A DNA stretch of 64,000 nt from Verrucomicrobiaceae bacterium. GTDB taxonomy: Bacteria; Verrucomicrobiota; Verrucomicrobiia; Verrucomicrobiales; Verrucomicrobiaceae. Location: assembly GCA_016795365.1 (NCBI GenBank), contig JAEUHN010000041.1:1-64000 (forward strand), read 5' to 3'. A program made the position numbers and the translations under genes. Positions within the stretch are counted from its first letter, which is position 1. Each line of letters opens with the position of its first letter. Under the pieces are notes generated by a model. That model was not told the origin of the DNA and ran no database searches. It saw only the letters and a program-made list of their open reading frames with translations. This document shows, one piece after another, positions 45,501-56,400 of this stretch.

Positions 45501-45782
45501 CGAATACCACGGTGTGACGGCTGAACTGGAACCGAACAAGGTGCCGAGGTCAGCACCGACGGTGCCGAGGCTCAGCGTGAGCGGACCAGTCGCATTGGTG
45601 AACTGAGATGCCTGACCGAGATTGACCATGTAGGTCTTGGTTGCACCAGTGCCTCCTGTCGCGCGAAACCCGAGGAACAAGTCCCCGTTCGCGGAGGTGG
45701 CTGCGTTAGCAGCAGGTGAAACCAACGCCGCGCTCGCAGCCAGTGCGAGCAGCGTCATTGATCGTAAGTGGGTGAAGTTCAT
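42540..45782 (-). CDS. Large secreted Calx-beta / Ig-like protein with GDLFLGFR N-terminal domain
   Basis: The 1080-aa product has a signal peptide (about 1-27). Its N-terminal domain (about 28-255) starts GDLFLGFRATGGTGATK and closely matches that of the 1704-aa PhoX-like protein, including SDLFWGIAG, SGPAPGVSF and DLYRM. Two Calx-beta repeats follow (about 257-480), then an Ig-like domain (about 484-580, PTVAITSPAASA) and a repeat-like region (AFDNWAATG). The C-terminal half is an all-beta region of unknown type, with a GxLxATARTG-like pattern found in verrucomicrobial surface proteins. It starts 36 nt after the PstS-like copy 2 stop. No enzyme motif is seen; adhesion or matrix function is a guess. 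Confidence 0.8.
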   Translation of the reverse strand: MNFTHLRSMTLLALAASAALVSPAANAATSANGDLFLGFRATGGTGATKTYMVNLGQASQFTNATGPLTLSLGTVGADLGTLFGSSSAVTPWYSRSDLFWGIAGTTGSFDPVGSDPAKTLYATRKQLTPGTQSVPWVRKSDTTQGTTTTKMVSMMTAFNGSPAATATNAVSQNTTDANSWASFQPGGTTANSGPAPGVSFAAFNPSVEGTFGAGTAGSILDLYRMAPGSGPTIDTAGDYIGRFILNDSAALTFIPVASFGASTVQLASATGTVGEADGSITITVNRTGDVSSACSVQLSTTDGTALSGTDFTGVTNQVVNFGINETSKTVVISVTNRSGFQGDRAFTVSLNTPTSATVGTTGSATVTIQEAIEPSTLQFSAATFNANQEATTVQVTISRTGGSSAVTVQLSTSDDTAVAPGDYTAITNQTVNIPANTNSVNVTVTLSAPTGNQANKKFTVTLSNPGANASVGAQASASVRILALDAVAPTVAITSPAASAVVPGTLGGSVTITGTSLDAKGIDKVQVAINGGAFADATLTPTTGGAAWSISVNPSGGLTSIQVRALDGRGNTSTVVTRSFTYKIMSGLTVNIAGPTGGSSGTITGKLTGSAPYEVGKSYTFTAVPANSTIAFDNWAATGLTAPATELAKITFVFTPALAANPVITATFVSNPYASAANVAGSYTGLVKASTGTTPSNSTHGLINVNVTVGTGAFTATVKIGGESLAKMTVAAAPIALTGVFDNAGVAKFGAARSTTIQIPRLNNTPYVLAMSLNTTTKQITGTLKATARTGFATQSEFIADRAAYSATAKVPGMLLNKLVGVVPTSGYYTAVMPARPVSTVALDPAVTFAANEVPKGSGYTTVAVTNIGGVTFASVLADGTVITSATALLSASNKAIFYSQLYSTRGSIGGEVTIAKPGAYVEVSASDMFWFRPYQAVHHYPYGWPEGILTDMVGAEYNVVTGQSVVPGLPAVNLTTGNANILFTDGLLTASVSKDFNISTTNVITKLGTPADPSYTVTLTAATGLLSGTFTHSDLTKPAFKGVIVQKGANAGGHGHFLSVAPAVITGAGESGKVALTHK

Positions 45783-45818
45783 GCAGATGTAAGGTGGGGT
45801 TGGTGGAGGGGAAAGAGG

Positions 45819-47192
45819 TTAGTAGTTAGGAGTGATGAGACCGCCGTCGGAGGCACGGCCCACGCCCATTTCGCTGAGCTTGATCGGCGCATCGACGGTG
45901 ATGATCTGGTTCGCGAGAGTGTCGGCCACGGTCTTGGTGGTTGTGGCGATGGAGGAGCGATAGGTGATGAACTCGTAGCACCAGAAGGGATAGGAACCTT
46001 CCTTCACACCATCGAGACTGTAGAAGCTGCCATTCCAGCTCAGTTCCTTCGCGCCGCCTGCGATGGCGCTCACGGCGTCATTCACCGAGAGGTAGCTGAT
46101 GTAGTAGCCATTGATTCCGCTCGTGGTGGCCGTGAGATACGTCACCAGGTTGCCACCGCTCGTCTGACCGCCGTTGCCTTGGGTGTAGTTGATGCCGTTG
46201 AACGTGCCGGCAGGCCAGGGGATGTGGCTGGTGACTGCACCGCCGCTGATGGTTGGCTGATACTGAACGACCGTCGAATTCACACCAATGCCGGACTCAG
46301 CGAAGGCGGTGAGACGTGTGCCGGATCCTGGATCGCGACCTGTGGCCCACACGTCGATGGTGCGATGAGCGTTGAGGCCGGTGAAGAGGGCGAGCGAGAG
46401 CTTGCCATTCGCCCACAGCGCTTGAGCAAGCTGAGTGGACAGACTGCTGAACGGAGCAGGTGCAACGAACACGGTATTGACACCCGAGGCGGTGCTGGTG
46501 GCCGCACGAGCGGTTCCGTCCGAGTTCTTCACGATGGTGAAGGTGGTGCCATCGATGATCTGTCCGATCTTCGCGTCGTTCGGAATGTTGGCATTGCCAC
46601 TGATCGTCATCCCTGCGCTCAAGGTTGCCGTGCTGGCCACGGTTCCGATGTTTGACGAGGCGTTGGTGTCCACTGACAGGGTCAGTTGGGTGAGACCACG
46701 GTTGACGAGCCACTTGAAGCCAATGACGCCCACCTTGATCTCGGTGAGGGGATTGGTGTTGAACGGTGTGGCATTCTGGAAGGTGTCTGCCATACCGACA
46801 TCCGGGGCGCTCACATCAGCGCCTGATGTGGAAGTGGTTACAGCCGCGATGCCGCTCTGCCCGCCAGCAGTCTGCGTGGTGCTGTCAGGCAGGAAGGCGA
46901 TCGGCACGCTGTTGGACACGGTGTTGGTGCCATCGACAGAGCCCGACCAGGAGCACTTGATGATCACCGGATTGCCACCCACGGTGCCAGTGAAAATTGA
47001 CTGGTTGGCGCTGGAGAACGACGAGCCGGTGTAGGCGAAGGTGTGGCCCGACGCCAGGATGTTGCGAATGGCGTTGTGGGTGTTGGCACGGAAGGCTGTG
47101 GACCCGGTCAGGCGAAGGTAGGTCTGCGCTTGCGACGCAGCGGTGGAGGCAAAGATGGCGATGGCCGCCAGGAATACTGAGAAGGCTCTCAT
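45819..47192 (-). CDS. PstS-like periplasmic phosphate-binding protein, copy 2
   Basis: The product is about 457 aa from ATG 47192 (signal peptide MRAFSVFLAAIAIFASTA); the frame is open to 47261 but without signal. It matches copy 1 nearly throughout: TYLRLTGSTAFRANTHNAIR, IKCSWSGSVDGTNTV, VGMADTFQNATPF, GRDPGSGTRLTAFAESG and the same C-terminal VGRASDGGLITPNY. The middle insertion differs most in sequence but sits in the same place. It is followed after 36 nt by the 1080-aa gene, mirroring the copy 1/1704-aa pair. Role as for copy 1: binding of phosphate or a similar oxyanion, without transporter genes nearby. Confidence 0.8.
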   Translation of the reverse strand: MRAFSVFLAAIAIFASTAASQAQTYLRLTGSTAFRANTHNAIRNILASGHTFAYTGSSFSSANQSIFTGTVGGNPVIIKCSWSGSVDGTNTVSNSVPIAFLPDSTTQTAGGQSGIAAVTTSTSGADVSAPDVGMADTFQNATPFNTNPLTEIKVGVIGFKWLVNRGLTQLTLSVDTNASSNIGTVASTATLSAGMTISGNANIPNDAKIGQIIDGTTFTIVKNSDGTARAATSTASGVNTVFVAPAPFSSLSTQLAQALWANGKLSLALFTGLNAHRTIDVWATGRDPGSGTRLTAFAESGIGVNSTVVQYQPTISGGAVTSHIPWPAGTFNGINYTQGNGGQTSGGNLVTYLTATTSGINGYYISYLSVNDAVSAIAGGAKELSWNGSFYSLDGVKEGSYPFWCYEFITYRSSIATTTKTVADTLANQIITVDAPIKLSEMGVGRASDGGLITPNY

Positions 47193-47305
47193 GGGTATCG
47201 TTGTGTTCGGTATTGTGGTTTGGAGTCGATTCGTGAAGGCCCCTGGGAGTGAGTTCTTCACGCTTCTCTTTGTCTCCGATCAGCCGACGATGACGATTCG
47301 TTTGC

Positions 47306-47339
47306 TGTGACAGTTCGCTCACATGACGAAGCTGTCACA
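47306..47339. promoter_or_regulatory. Inverted TGTGACAG sites before PstS-like copy 2
   Basis: TGTGACAG at 47306-47313 faces CTGTCACA at 47332-47339 (18 nt between), with TCACATGACG in the loop. It lies about 115-150 nt before the start, similar in distance to the copy 1 sites. Confidence 0.4.
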
Positions 47340-47400
47340 AAGCAGGGCTTGGCATCCATCAAGGCGCTGAAGATCCAGCACATTGACAAGCAACTGCGCC

Positions 47401-50400
47401 TTACTGCGCCTTGCGCTTCTTCTTCAGCTCCTCGTCTTCCTCTTCGCCCTCGCCCCCACCGTAGCCGATGACTTCCACGGTGATGATGCTCGGCAGTTCT
47501 TCCTGTGACTGCGTGGTCGTTGCCTGTTGCTGGGCGGCGGCCTTTCCTGCCTGTGCTTGAGCGGTGTTGCTCGATGCCGCAGCAGCATTGGAAGATGACG
47601 TCATGCCTCCCACATTGGGGGCCGATGCGACTGGGGCTGCCGGTGCTCCGGCAGTGCTGCCGCCGACGCTGATATTGCTCGCATTAAGGACGCTGACGGC
47701 AGCGATGTTGAGATTGCCCGACGAACGAATGCCGGCATCACCTGCATCGATCGTTCCGCGCGGCGCGATGAGGTCCACGCTTCCGGGTGGAACGCCAGCC
47801 ACCGTTGCAAGAACGCCAATGCCGCCACCCGTCGCAAGTCCGGCAAGGTCAGTCTTCACATCACCGCTTTGCGGATCAATGATCACGCGTGTAGGCGGCG
47901 CTGACTGCACCGTCTTCGATGATGAACCGGCTGCAATGTTGCCCTCGGATGACCAGATCACTTCATCGCCACCACGGAGGGTGAAGATACGAGCGATACC
48001 GATGTCCACATCGCCTTTGGTGAAGATGTGAATCGATCCACCACCTTCCGTGATGATGCCTGGAGGTGCGAGCGGAGTGCCAATCACACTGTCTGCCAAG
48101 GTCAACCCACCTCCGGGGGCCAGCAATGTGATGCCGCCTCCGCTCTTGGTTCGAATGTCGCGGGCTTGGGTGGAGATCTCGCCGTCCCACGAACTGCCTT
48201 TGAATAATGTCGTGACCGCAGCCTCGCCTGCGCTGTAATTGCCGAAGCCAGGTGTGCCTGCGATGTTGTGGTCGCGACCGGCATCTCGCAGCACCATGAA
48301 GAACAGGCCGAGGGCGATCCGCTTCTGCTCTTCGTCGCTGAGCTTGTTGTAGTCGGCGAGCGTCTTGACCTTGGGATCGCCCAACTCGGCAAAGTAGTCG
48401 TGACCACCCGATGTGCCACTGCCAAGGGAGCTGACGAAGGCATCAAAGTCGAGTGCACTGCTGCTGAGATCGAACGAAGGGCCAATGCCTGCTGCGGCGA
48501 TGATGTTGGCTCCGTCGAATGGCAGGCTCGGGTTGCGTCCGTTGCCGATGCTGGTGATCCCCACGCCTGTGCCGTCGGCATTGTTCCCGCCCGTGCCCAG
48601 GTCGAGGTTGCGTCCCGCCAGCACTTCCAGAGTGCCCGGACCACTGATCTGAATGTCGCCAGCGAGCGGCCCCTCGTTGATGTTCAATGCGTTGCCAGTG
48701 CGAGTGGCGAGAGTGCGCAGCGGAGAACTGGCGTCGTAGGCGATGATGTCGCCGCCGCTTGCCACGACGCTCACATCATCAGTCTTGGTGTTCTGAATGT
48801 AGAGCGCGATGTCGGTGATGTCTTCGCTGGCCACGACCCGTGCCGCTTTCGCCGAGAAGAGCGTGATGCCGGAGATGTCACCGCCCGCAGCGTAGATGCG
48901 CAGCGGCTGCGTGTCGTTGAGGTGAAGAATGCCTTGGGCGTGCAGGGCTTGCTTGGTTTGCAGCACACCGAAGCTGCCCTCGGTCGAGCCTGACTCACGG
49001 AACTGCACATCAATGAACTGCAGGAAGGCATCGCCGGTCGAGTTGGCGAGGCTTTGTGTCAGGCCAGCGATGGTCTGGTAAGCGAACGGAGTTGTCGCTC
49101 CGGGGAGTGCTGCTGGATTGGCATCGGAGAGATTGATGCGGGAGGCACCCCAGGCCTTGGTCGAAACGCTGTTGATGTTCGTGCTGCCATGAATCTGGAG
49201 TCCATTCACCGCACCACGGGCGAGAAGGTCGAGGGTGCCCGTTGGTGAAGGCGCAAGCGTCAGGGAGCCCACTACATTCACGTTGCCTCCGAATGCAGTG
49301 ACCTGAAGCGATCCAGGCTGGAGACTCGTGGTGGTGGCGAAGGGATCGACCCGCGACTCAGCCAATCTCAACCACGGATGGTAGAACGAAGCCGTGGGCG
49401 TGTTGGCATTGAAAAGTTGCACGTTCTGCGTCCACGCCTGGAGCATCGGAGTGGCCGCCCCATTGCCAGTCACCGGCATCGTAACCGCGTTTCGCAGAGT
49501 CACATCGCCGCTCAGCGACTTGATGCTCACGCCGCTGCTGGCCGAGTAGGTGTTGAAGTAGGTCTTATACCAGAACGTGTTATTGAATCCCTGAGGCAGC
49601 AGGAAGACGTTGGCCGTGGGACCCATCAACACGCTGCCACGAGCGTTCACATCAAACTGACTGCGGCCCACAAAGAGAGTGGTCGGTAACCATGTCTCTG
49701 GTGCGAGAGCAGCGCTGTTGGTGACGATGGTGAGGGAGGGAGAACGCGTGCTGTTGGTGATGATGCTGCCAGCGACGTTTAGATTGCCGACGCCGCGTTC
49801 CACGTAGTAGATGCCCGCGTCAAGGTTGCGACCCGTGGTGACACGCAAGTCGCCGCCACCCAGTTCGACCAAGTTGGCAGCGTTGGGCGTGCCCTTGCTC
49901 ATCCGTGCATTGGTGGGAATCACGGCATCCACGTTGGCGATGTCGCGCCCTGCATTCATCGTCACATTGCCACCGCCCAGCGCGCCCACGCCTTCAAAGA
50001 AGTTGCTGTAGTCCACCCACCACGCTGTGGAAGCGATGTCGCCAGCCTTCGCGGCACCAAACTGACCCGTGAGGGGATCGACGTAACCACGCCGATAGAG
50101 CCAGTTGTTTGGCAGCTGCCGGGATGAATCTGCAATCAACTGCCCCGATCCATTGCGGGTCAGATGAGTGATGTCGTTGCCCGCGTTGATGCTCACATTG
50201 CCACCCGCCATCGTGAACTGAGCCGCATAGCCGGGAAGCTGCTGCACCGATCCAAGGCTTCCCATCAGGCCGGAGAGACTGGTGTTGGGAGTATCGAAAG
50301 TGCCTCCCAAGGTAGGGTCAGCCACCTGCGTGCCTGCGGTGTAGATCGTGGCGAACTGGTTCAGCAGTTGCACATCCTTGGCCGTGTTGATGTCAATGCT

Positions 50401-53400
50401 GCCGCTGCCTGTCCGAATCACCTGGAACTTCCCGGCCACGGCGGCTGCGGTCTTGGCGTTGGTGCCGATGTTGGAAGCCGAGTCATTACCAGTGCCCGCA
50501 TCGCGACCCAATAGCAATGAACCCGTGCCTGACGTGTTCACCTGCCGCACATCTGCGGCGGTGAGATCAGCCCCCGCCGTGAGACGGTAGGACCATGACT
50601 GCGCGTTGGCGGACAGCTGGTTGTTAAACCCGAGCAGCGTCGCATCATACGAAGCACTTTGGAAGCCATCGCTCAGCGCTTCATAAAAGACGAGATTGCC
50701 AGCGGCCCGCATCGTCAGCACGCCAGGTGCTTGCTTGGTGCCGAAACGGAACGTCGAGAGGTCCCAGGCACTGCTGCTGCCTCCCGGCGTCAGATTGCCG
50801 AGGGTGATGTCGCCCGTGCTGATCAGTTCGGCTCCCACTTGAACGCTGACGGCACTGTTGCCCGCAAGCACGCGATTGGCGATAGCAGCGGCGTTGTTGC
50901 CAAGAGTCGTGCCGTTGCTCGAGATGCTAGTGCGAAGAGCGCTCGTGATGAGTCCTGTGCCCGAGAGGCTGTAAGTCTTGAAGCCTTCCAAGACAATGCT
51001 CGATGCGCCCAGCACACTTCCACCAATCGCGTCGATCAACACGTCGGTTGCGGCGGCATTCTGAGGCGCACGAAGATGGAGAGTGCCCGCAAACTGTCCG
51101 AGCTGTGCTGTTGATCCGACTCGAAGATCAACCGTAGATCCGGTCGCGATGTTGATGGTGGCTCCGCTGTCCCCGCGCGTTTCAAGTGTGATCGCACCAC
51201 CTTTGCCAGCGTTGTCGAATTGGGTGGCCGACGCGTCGAGCTTGGAACCTGCCAGAAGGTTGAGTCCTTTGAAGGCCACAAGGTGGATCGTTCCGCCCGT
51301 TGTGCCTCCGGCGTTGATGAGGCCAGTCACGTCAATCTTGCCTGCATCGGTCGAGAGCGTGAAATTATGGGCGTTGGAGGTGCCGTCGATGACGACGTCT
51401 CCGGTGCGCACACGAATCGCTCGCGAGTCGGTGAAGCCTGCGCTGTTGAGTGTGCTGCTCAGCGCGCTGATCGTTGGCAGGGTCTTCACGTCGAGTGCGA
51501 AGGAACCATCGCGTCCACCGGTGCCGCCTTGTCCGAGCAGGGTGCCATTGAATGCGACTGAACCTTGGGCTGCGTTGACCTTGAGTGTTCCAGCGTTTCC
51601 GCCGCCGGTTGCGGCTGCGAGGTTCAGAGTAGCCCCCGAATTGATGTTCACGTTACCGGTGGTGGATGACAAGGTGATTGCGCCTGCATCCGTGTATTGA
51701 GTGACATCATAGAAGGTCTGAGCCGTCCCGCCTACATCGAGCCTGCCACCGATGTTGACATCGCCGCTGGTGGCCGTGATCGATAGACGGCCACTGGGCA
51801 GGACGATGTCGCTGTTCACCACGGCGGATGTCCCTTGAAGTGTGAGGCTGGCACCGAGGCCACCGCTGACGGCACCACTTCCGCCAGGAGAGTTGATCGC
51901 CAGTGCGCCCCCGGCTGTGAGTGCCTGCGTTGCCGAACGTGAGGCAGCGATGAAGGGGGTATTCACGTTCAGGTTCCCAACCATCGCGAGTCCACCGGTG
52001 CCATCCAGGTAAAGGCCTCGTGCGGCATTGAGGTCGAGATTGGCATACTGGTCGATCTGGAGCGCATTGGAACCAATGCGGATGGTGTCGGCCTCGAACC
52101 TCAGAGTGCCCTTGGGCGGTGTCACGACGACACCTGGCACACGACCGTTGCCACTGTTGTCCAAGGTGATGGTCTGTGCTGCAAAAGTAACCGTGCCGTT
52201 GGTGCCCTGATCGAAACCCCGGATCTCCCCAGCGTGAAGAGCCAGCTTCTTGACCGATGCGTCACCGACAAAGCCGGTGCCGAACACATCGATCGACGAG
52301 TAGCTCAGAAGGGAAAGCGAGTCCGAGGTCTGGAAGCGCTGCAAGTCGGCGCTGGTAAGGATGAGGCCATCGGTCGCAGAGTCGATCAGGCTGTGCGCAC
52401 GTGCGCCGCTGAGTTCCAGGCTGATCTGGCCGCTGTTCAATGAGACGGCCTTGCCAGTGATCTCGGCACCGAGGGTGAGATTGGTCGCGTAAGTGGAATC
52501 AACGATTACCGAGGTGCCCGAGATGTTGGATCCAATGCCGAGGTCCATGCGTGGCAGTGTTGTCTTGTTCGGCACAGTGCTCGCGTCTGTGATGCCGGAT
52601 CGGATGATCTGGGCGTTCTGATCAGCACTCACGCGGAGGAGCAGACCATCTCCGCTGCCTGCCACACTGGCAGAGCCCAACAGTAGTGTATCGGCGGGTC
52701 CAAAGTAGCCACCCGTCTGCCGGAGCACAGCCCCAGGGTCCACGGTGAGGCGCTTGTTGGCGACGAGGATGATCTCGGGTCCGGTGAGGGCATTGGCTGC
52801 ATCGTTGGCCAGCGTTAGTCTGTTCGTCTTCACGGCGACTGTGGTGCCATTGGCGCCAATGGTTCGAATGCCGCCAATGAGCAGGCTCTCCGCCCCGAAA
52901 CTGCTCAATTGCTTCGCGTCAAGCACGAGCGAGCCAGCGATTTCCGGCGTGTTCGCCGTCCCGATGATGATGTCCACCGGACTACTGATGTCGATCAAGC
53001 CGCCGCGTCCGCCGCTGAGCGAGGCGGACAGCACCTTGCCATTCAAGTCCATGGCATTGGTGGCCTGGAAAACAAGCTGTCCCGAGTCGGTGGGAAGTCG
53101 TGGCACACTGAGATTGTGCTTCTCGGCGTAGTCCTTGAAGAACGTGTTCGCAAAGAACAGCTCATACTGTGCGCGTTCCGCAATCGTCGCGGCAGGCGCG
53201 ATCTCGTAGCGACCGTAGATGACCGGATCGAGTGCTCCGTTGTAGGCGCTCACTCGATAGCCATTCACCAACGTCGCACCATCGGGCTTCAAGAAGGTGC
53301 CGATGGGCGCGCCGGTTTGAGGAGTGATCAGGAAGGCTCCCGGCATCAAGGCATAGCGAGCAGGGAGTAGGGTGTAGTAACCAGCTGAGAGGCCACTACC

Positions 53401-56400
53401 AGCATCCAGATAAATGCGATCACCCACATGCAGCTTGCTGTTTACGTAGCCGTGATCGCCATTGAGATTCGTGGCTTCGGTTGATGAATTGAAGGCACCA
53501 TATGGAGCGAAATTGAAGCCGTAGCCAGGGATCACGGCGAACGCACCAGTGGACGCCAGGATGTCGTTGGTGCCCTGCAATCCGGTCACCCAGCGGTAGG
53601 CGAAGAGATCGCCGCCGCCTCGAAGATCAATCACCGAGCCACTTTCCGTGGTCAGGCTCTGGCCCGCGAGGTTGATGCCTTTCTTCGGAGGTCCCGATGC
53701 AGTGATGTCCAGTCCGGCAGGATCAATCCAGTTCGTTCCGTTCGGACTGGTGCCGTAAGGAATGAGGATTCCCTGTCCGGTGATTGGATCAATCGCCGAG
53801 ACCGATGTGATGCTGCCATTCGTGAGAGTGAGCTGCTGCGTGATTGGTGCCGTCAGCTTGTCGCCCACAACGAGGTTGGCGGGCGCAGTGCCAGTGCCAT
53901 CCCAGCCGAGATTGATCACGCCAAAGGGTGCTCTCAGGACACCGCCTTGAGTGATGGTGGTGGCATACACATTGAGAGTGCCGCCTGCCGAGAGCGGCAG
54001 ATGCACCGTGCCATTGCTGGCAAAGGTAACGCTACCGGTATTGCCGGGGCTATCGTAGGCGGCAATGGTGAAGACGCTGCCGGTGGTCGGATAGATTTGT
54101 GCGGCACGCATGAAAAGATCGCCCGCCATGCTGAAGGTGCCGTTGCCCCGGATGTCGCTGGCAGCAGTCATGCGCACATTGCCAATGCCCGTGAGCGTGA
54201 GATTGCCGATGTCGATGAGGTCAGCGGTGATATTCAAACGGCCTGCTCCTGTGGTCGGTGCGAAGTAGTAAGGCTTGCTGTCCAGGAGGAAGGGGTTCTG
54301 CACCTGAGTGGGCAAGAGTGGAGCCTTGAAGGCGGTGCCGAGGGCGACATACTTGGCCGTCAGATTCACCGTCGAGTCTGCTGTGAGGAATCCACCATCC
54401 GCGATCTGGAGATAGCCCTGCGCATTCAAGGTGACGGGTCCTTTGAACTGCACGTTGCCGCCCAGACTGAGCGAATCAAAACCACCTGCGGCAAAGTCAT
54501 TGGCAGCAAAGTAGCCCATGCCAGGAATCACGGCACCACCGGCACCGCGAACTGCGAGACCAACACCTGCGCTGCCCGGACCGAAGAACGTGGCGGGAAC
54601 ATCCGAGCCCGTTTGGCTCACGATCAGATTGGTATCGCTCGGGAAGTGGGTGGCGCTGTTGAGGTAGAAGCGTCCAGACGATACCGCGAGTGTGCCGCCA
54701 GACGCCGTGGGGCCACCTGCCTCACCCAGCAAGCGAGCATGTGTGAAGAGCATCTGTGAGCCCTTGAGAACGATGCTGCCACCACTGCTGTCGATGGTGG
54801 TGCGGAAAGCGGCCGTGCCATACACAGGCGTCGTCAGCCCACTCGTGACAGGCACGCGGATGCTGCCGTCCAGGTAGTCGCCTGTGACAGTGAGACCGAG
54901 ATACGCAGGTGCGATGTCCAGTTCCCCGCTCGTGCCAGACACATCCAAGACAGATCCGCGCTCCATCACAATGTTGCCGCTGATGTTGATTGCTCCACCG
55001 GGCAAGACCATGCCCGTGCGTCGACCATAGGCATCGGGCGTGATGATGACGGTGCCCGCCGTCGATAGCGTGGAATTCGGACCGACATAGACCGTGCTCA
55101 GGGCATTCGGCGGATTCGGATTGTTGGTCGGATAGCTCTTTGCACCCGTGATCGAGATAAGCCCACCCGGAGCAAAGACATCACCCAAAATAGAAACGGT
55201 ATCGCCCTTGAAGTTCACGCTTCCGAAGGGCCCTGCCTTGATCACCGAACCTTCGCCCATGGTTACCGCCCCCACGGTTTTGATTTCGCGACTGAAGTCA
55301 TCCACCACGCCCAATGCACCAAAGGTGAGGCTGACTGGTGACCGCATTCCCTCGGGCATCAGCACCTCCCGCATCACCGCCGTGTCCCGGTTGTCACCGT
55401 AGAGCACTGCAACGGTGCTCTTCACCACAGGATCAATGACGGTCCCTGGAGCGATGCTGAGACCATTGATGCCTGTGAGATTGAAGGAGGCGAAACCGCC
55501 TTCACTGAAGAAGCTGGGCTGCAACACGAGATTATCCGCCGTGCTGGTGCCCGTTCCTCCGATCTGAATGCGCTGTGCTTGAAGCGACAGCGAACCTCCC
55601 AACGCGCCCATGCCAGCGATGCCCCGCAGCCATCCATTGAGCGCAAGCTCGCCTCCGATCACGCCTGGCAAATCGAGATCGCGACCGGCGATGAGGCTGA
55701 TGCCACCGGCGTTGCCATAGGTTCTCTTGCCGAACGGATCAACGCGGACACCACCGCTCACATCGATCAGACTTCCGTCATCGAGCAGGATCGAATACGC
55801 ATTGATGTTTACCTGGCCACCACTGATCGCGATGGGCAGCTCGAAGGGATCAGGCGCGCTAAGGCGATCATCGACGATGAGACCTGCCGTATCGATCAGA
55901 GCGTCCTTGCCCAGCGTCACAACGCCACGAGTGCCGCTGGCGGTGGGAGTCGATGGCGTGGTGCTGTTCTTCAACTCCTCGACCATGGAAGGCGACAAGT
56001 TGTAAGCATTCATCGTCACCGAGCCACCCGGTGCAGAGATCTGACCGAGCACATCGATGTTGGCTCCCGACAAGGTCAGCGATCCGCGAGGTCCGAGGTC
56101 GAGCTTCTCATTCTCGGCCACGATGATGCGCCCATCGACATTCTTGACGGTCACCGAACCAAAGCCGTTCTCTTTCAATGATTCCGAGGACAGCACCACC
56201 GTCTTCACCCGATCATCGCGAAGCGCGACAGGATTGCCGCTGGCATCGAGAGCGAAGGGATTTGCAGCTTGCTGGGTGACGCCCGACTGGAAGAGCACTG
56301 TCGGCGGTGTCGGAGAGAAGGTGACGTAATTCGGTGCCTGTGCCTTTTGAGCTTCGAAAGCAAGGTTGAGGGAACTCGGCGTCGCCTGGAGATCACGCTG

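Noticed and set aside
47306-47339. CRP-type site (TGTGA-N6-TCACA)
   Set aside because: The spacing is 8 nt or more at the sites examined, not 6, and no CRP-family gene is seen; listed only as a TGTGAC-type motif.
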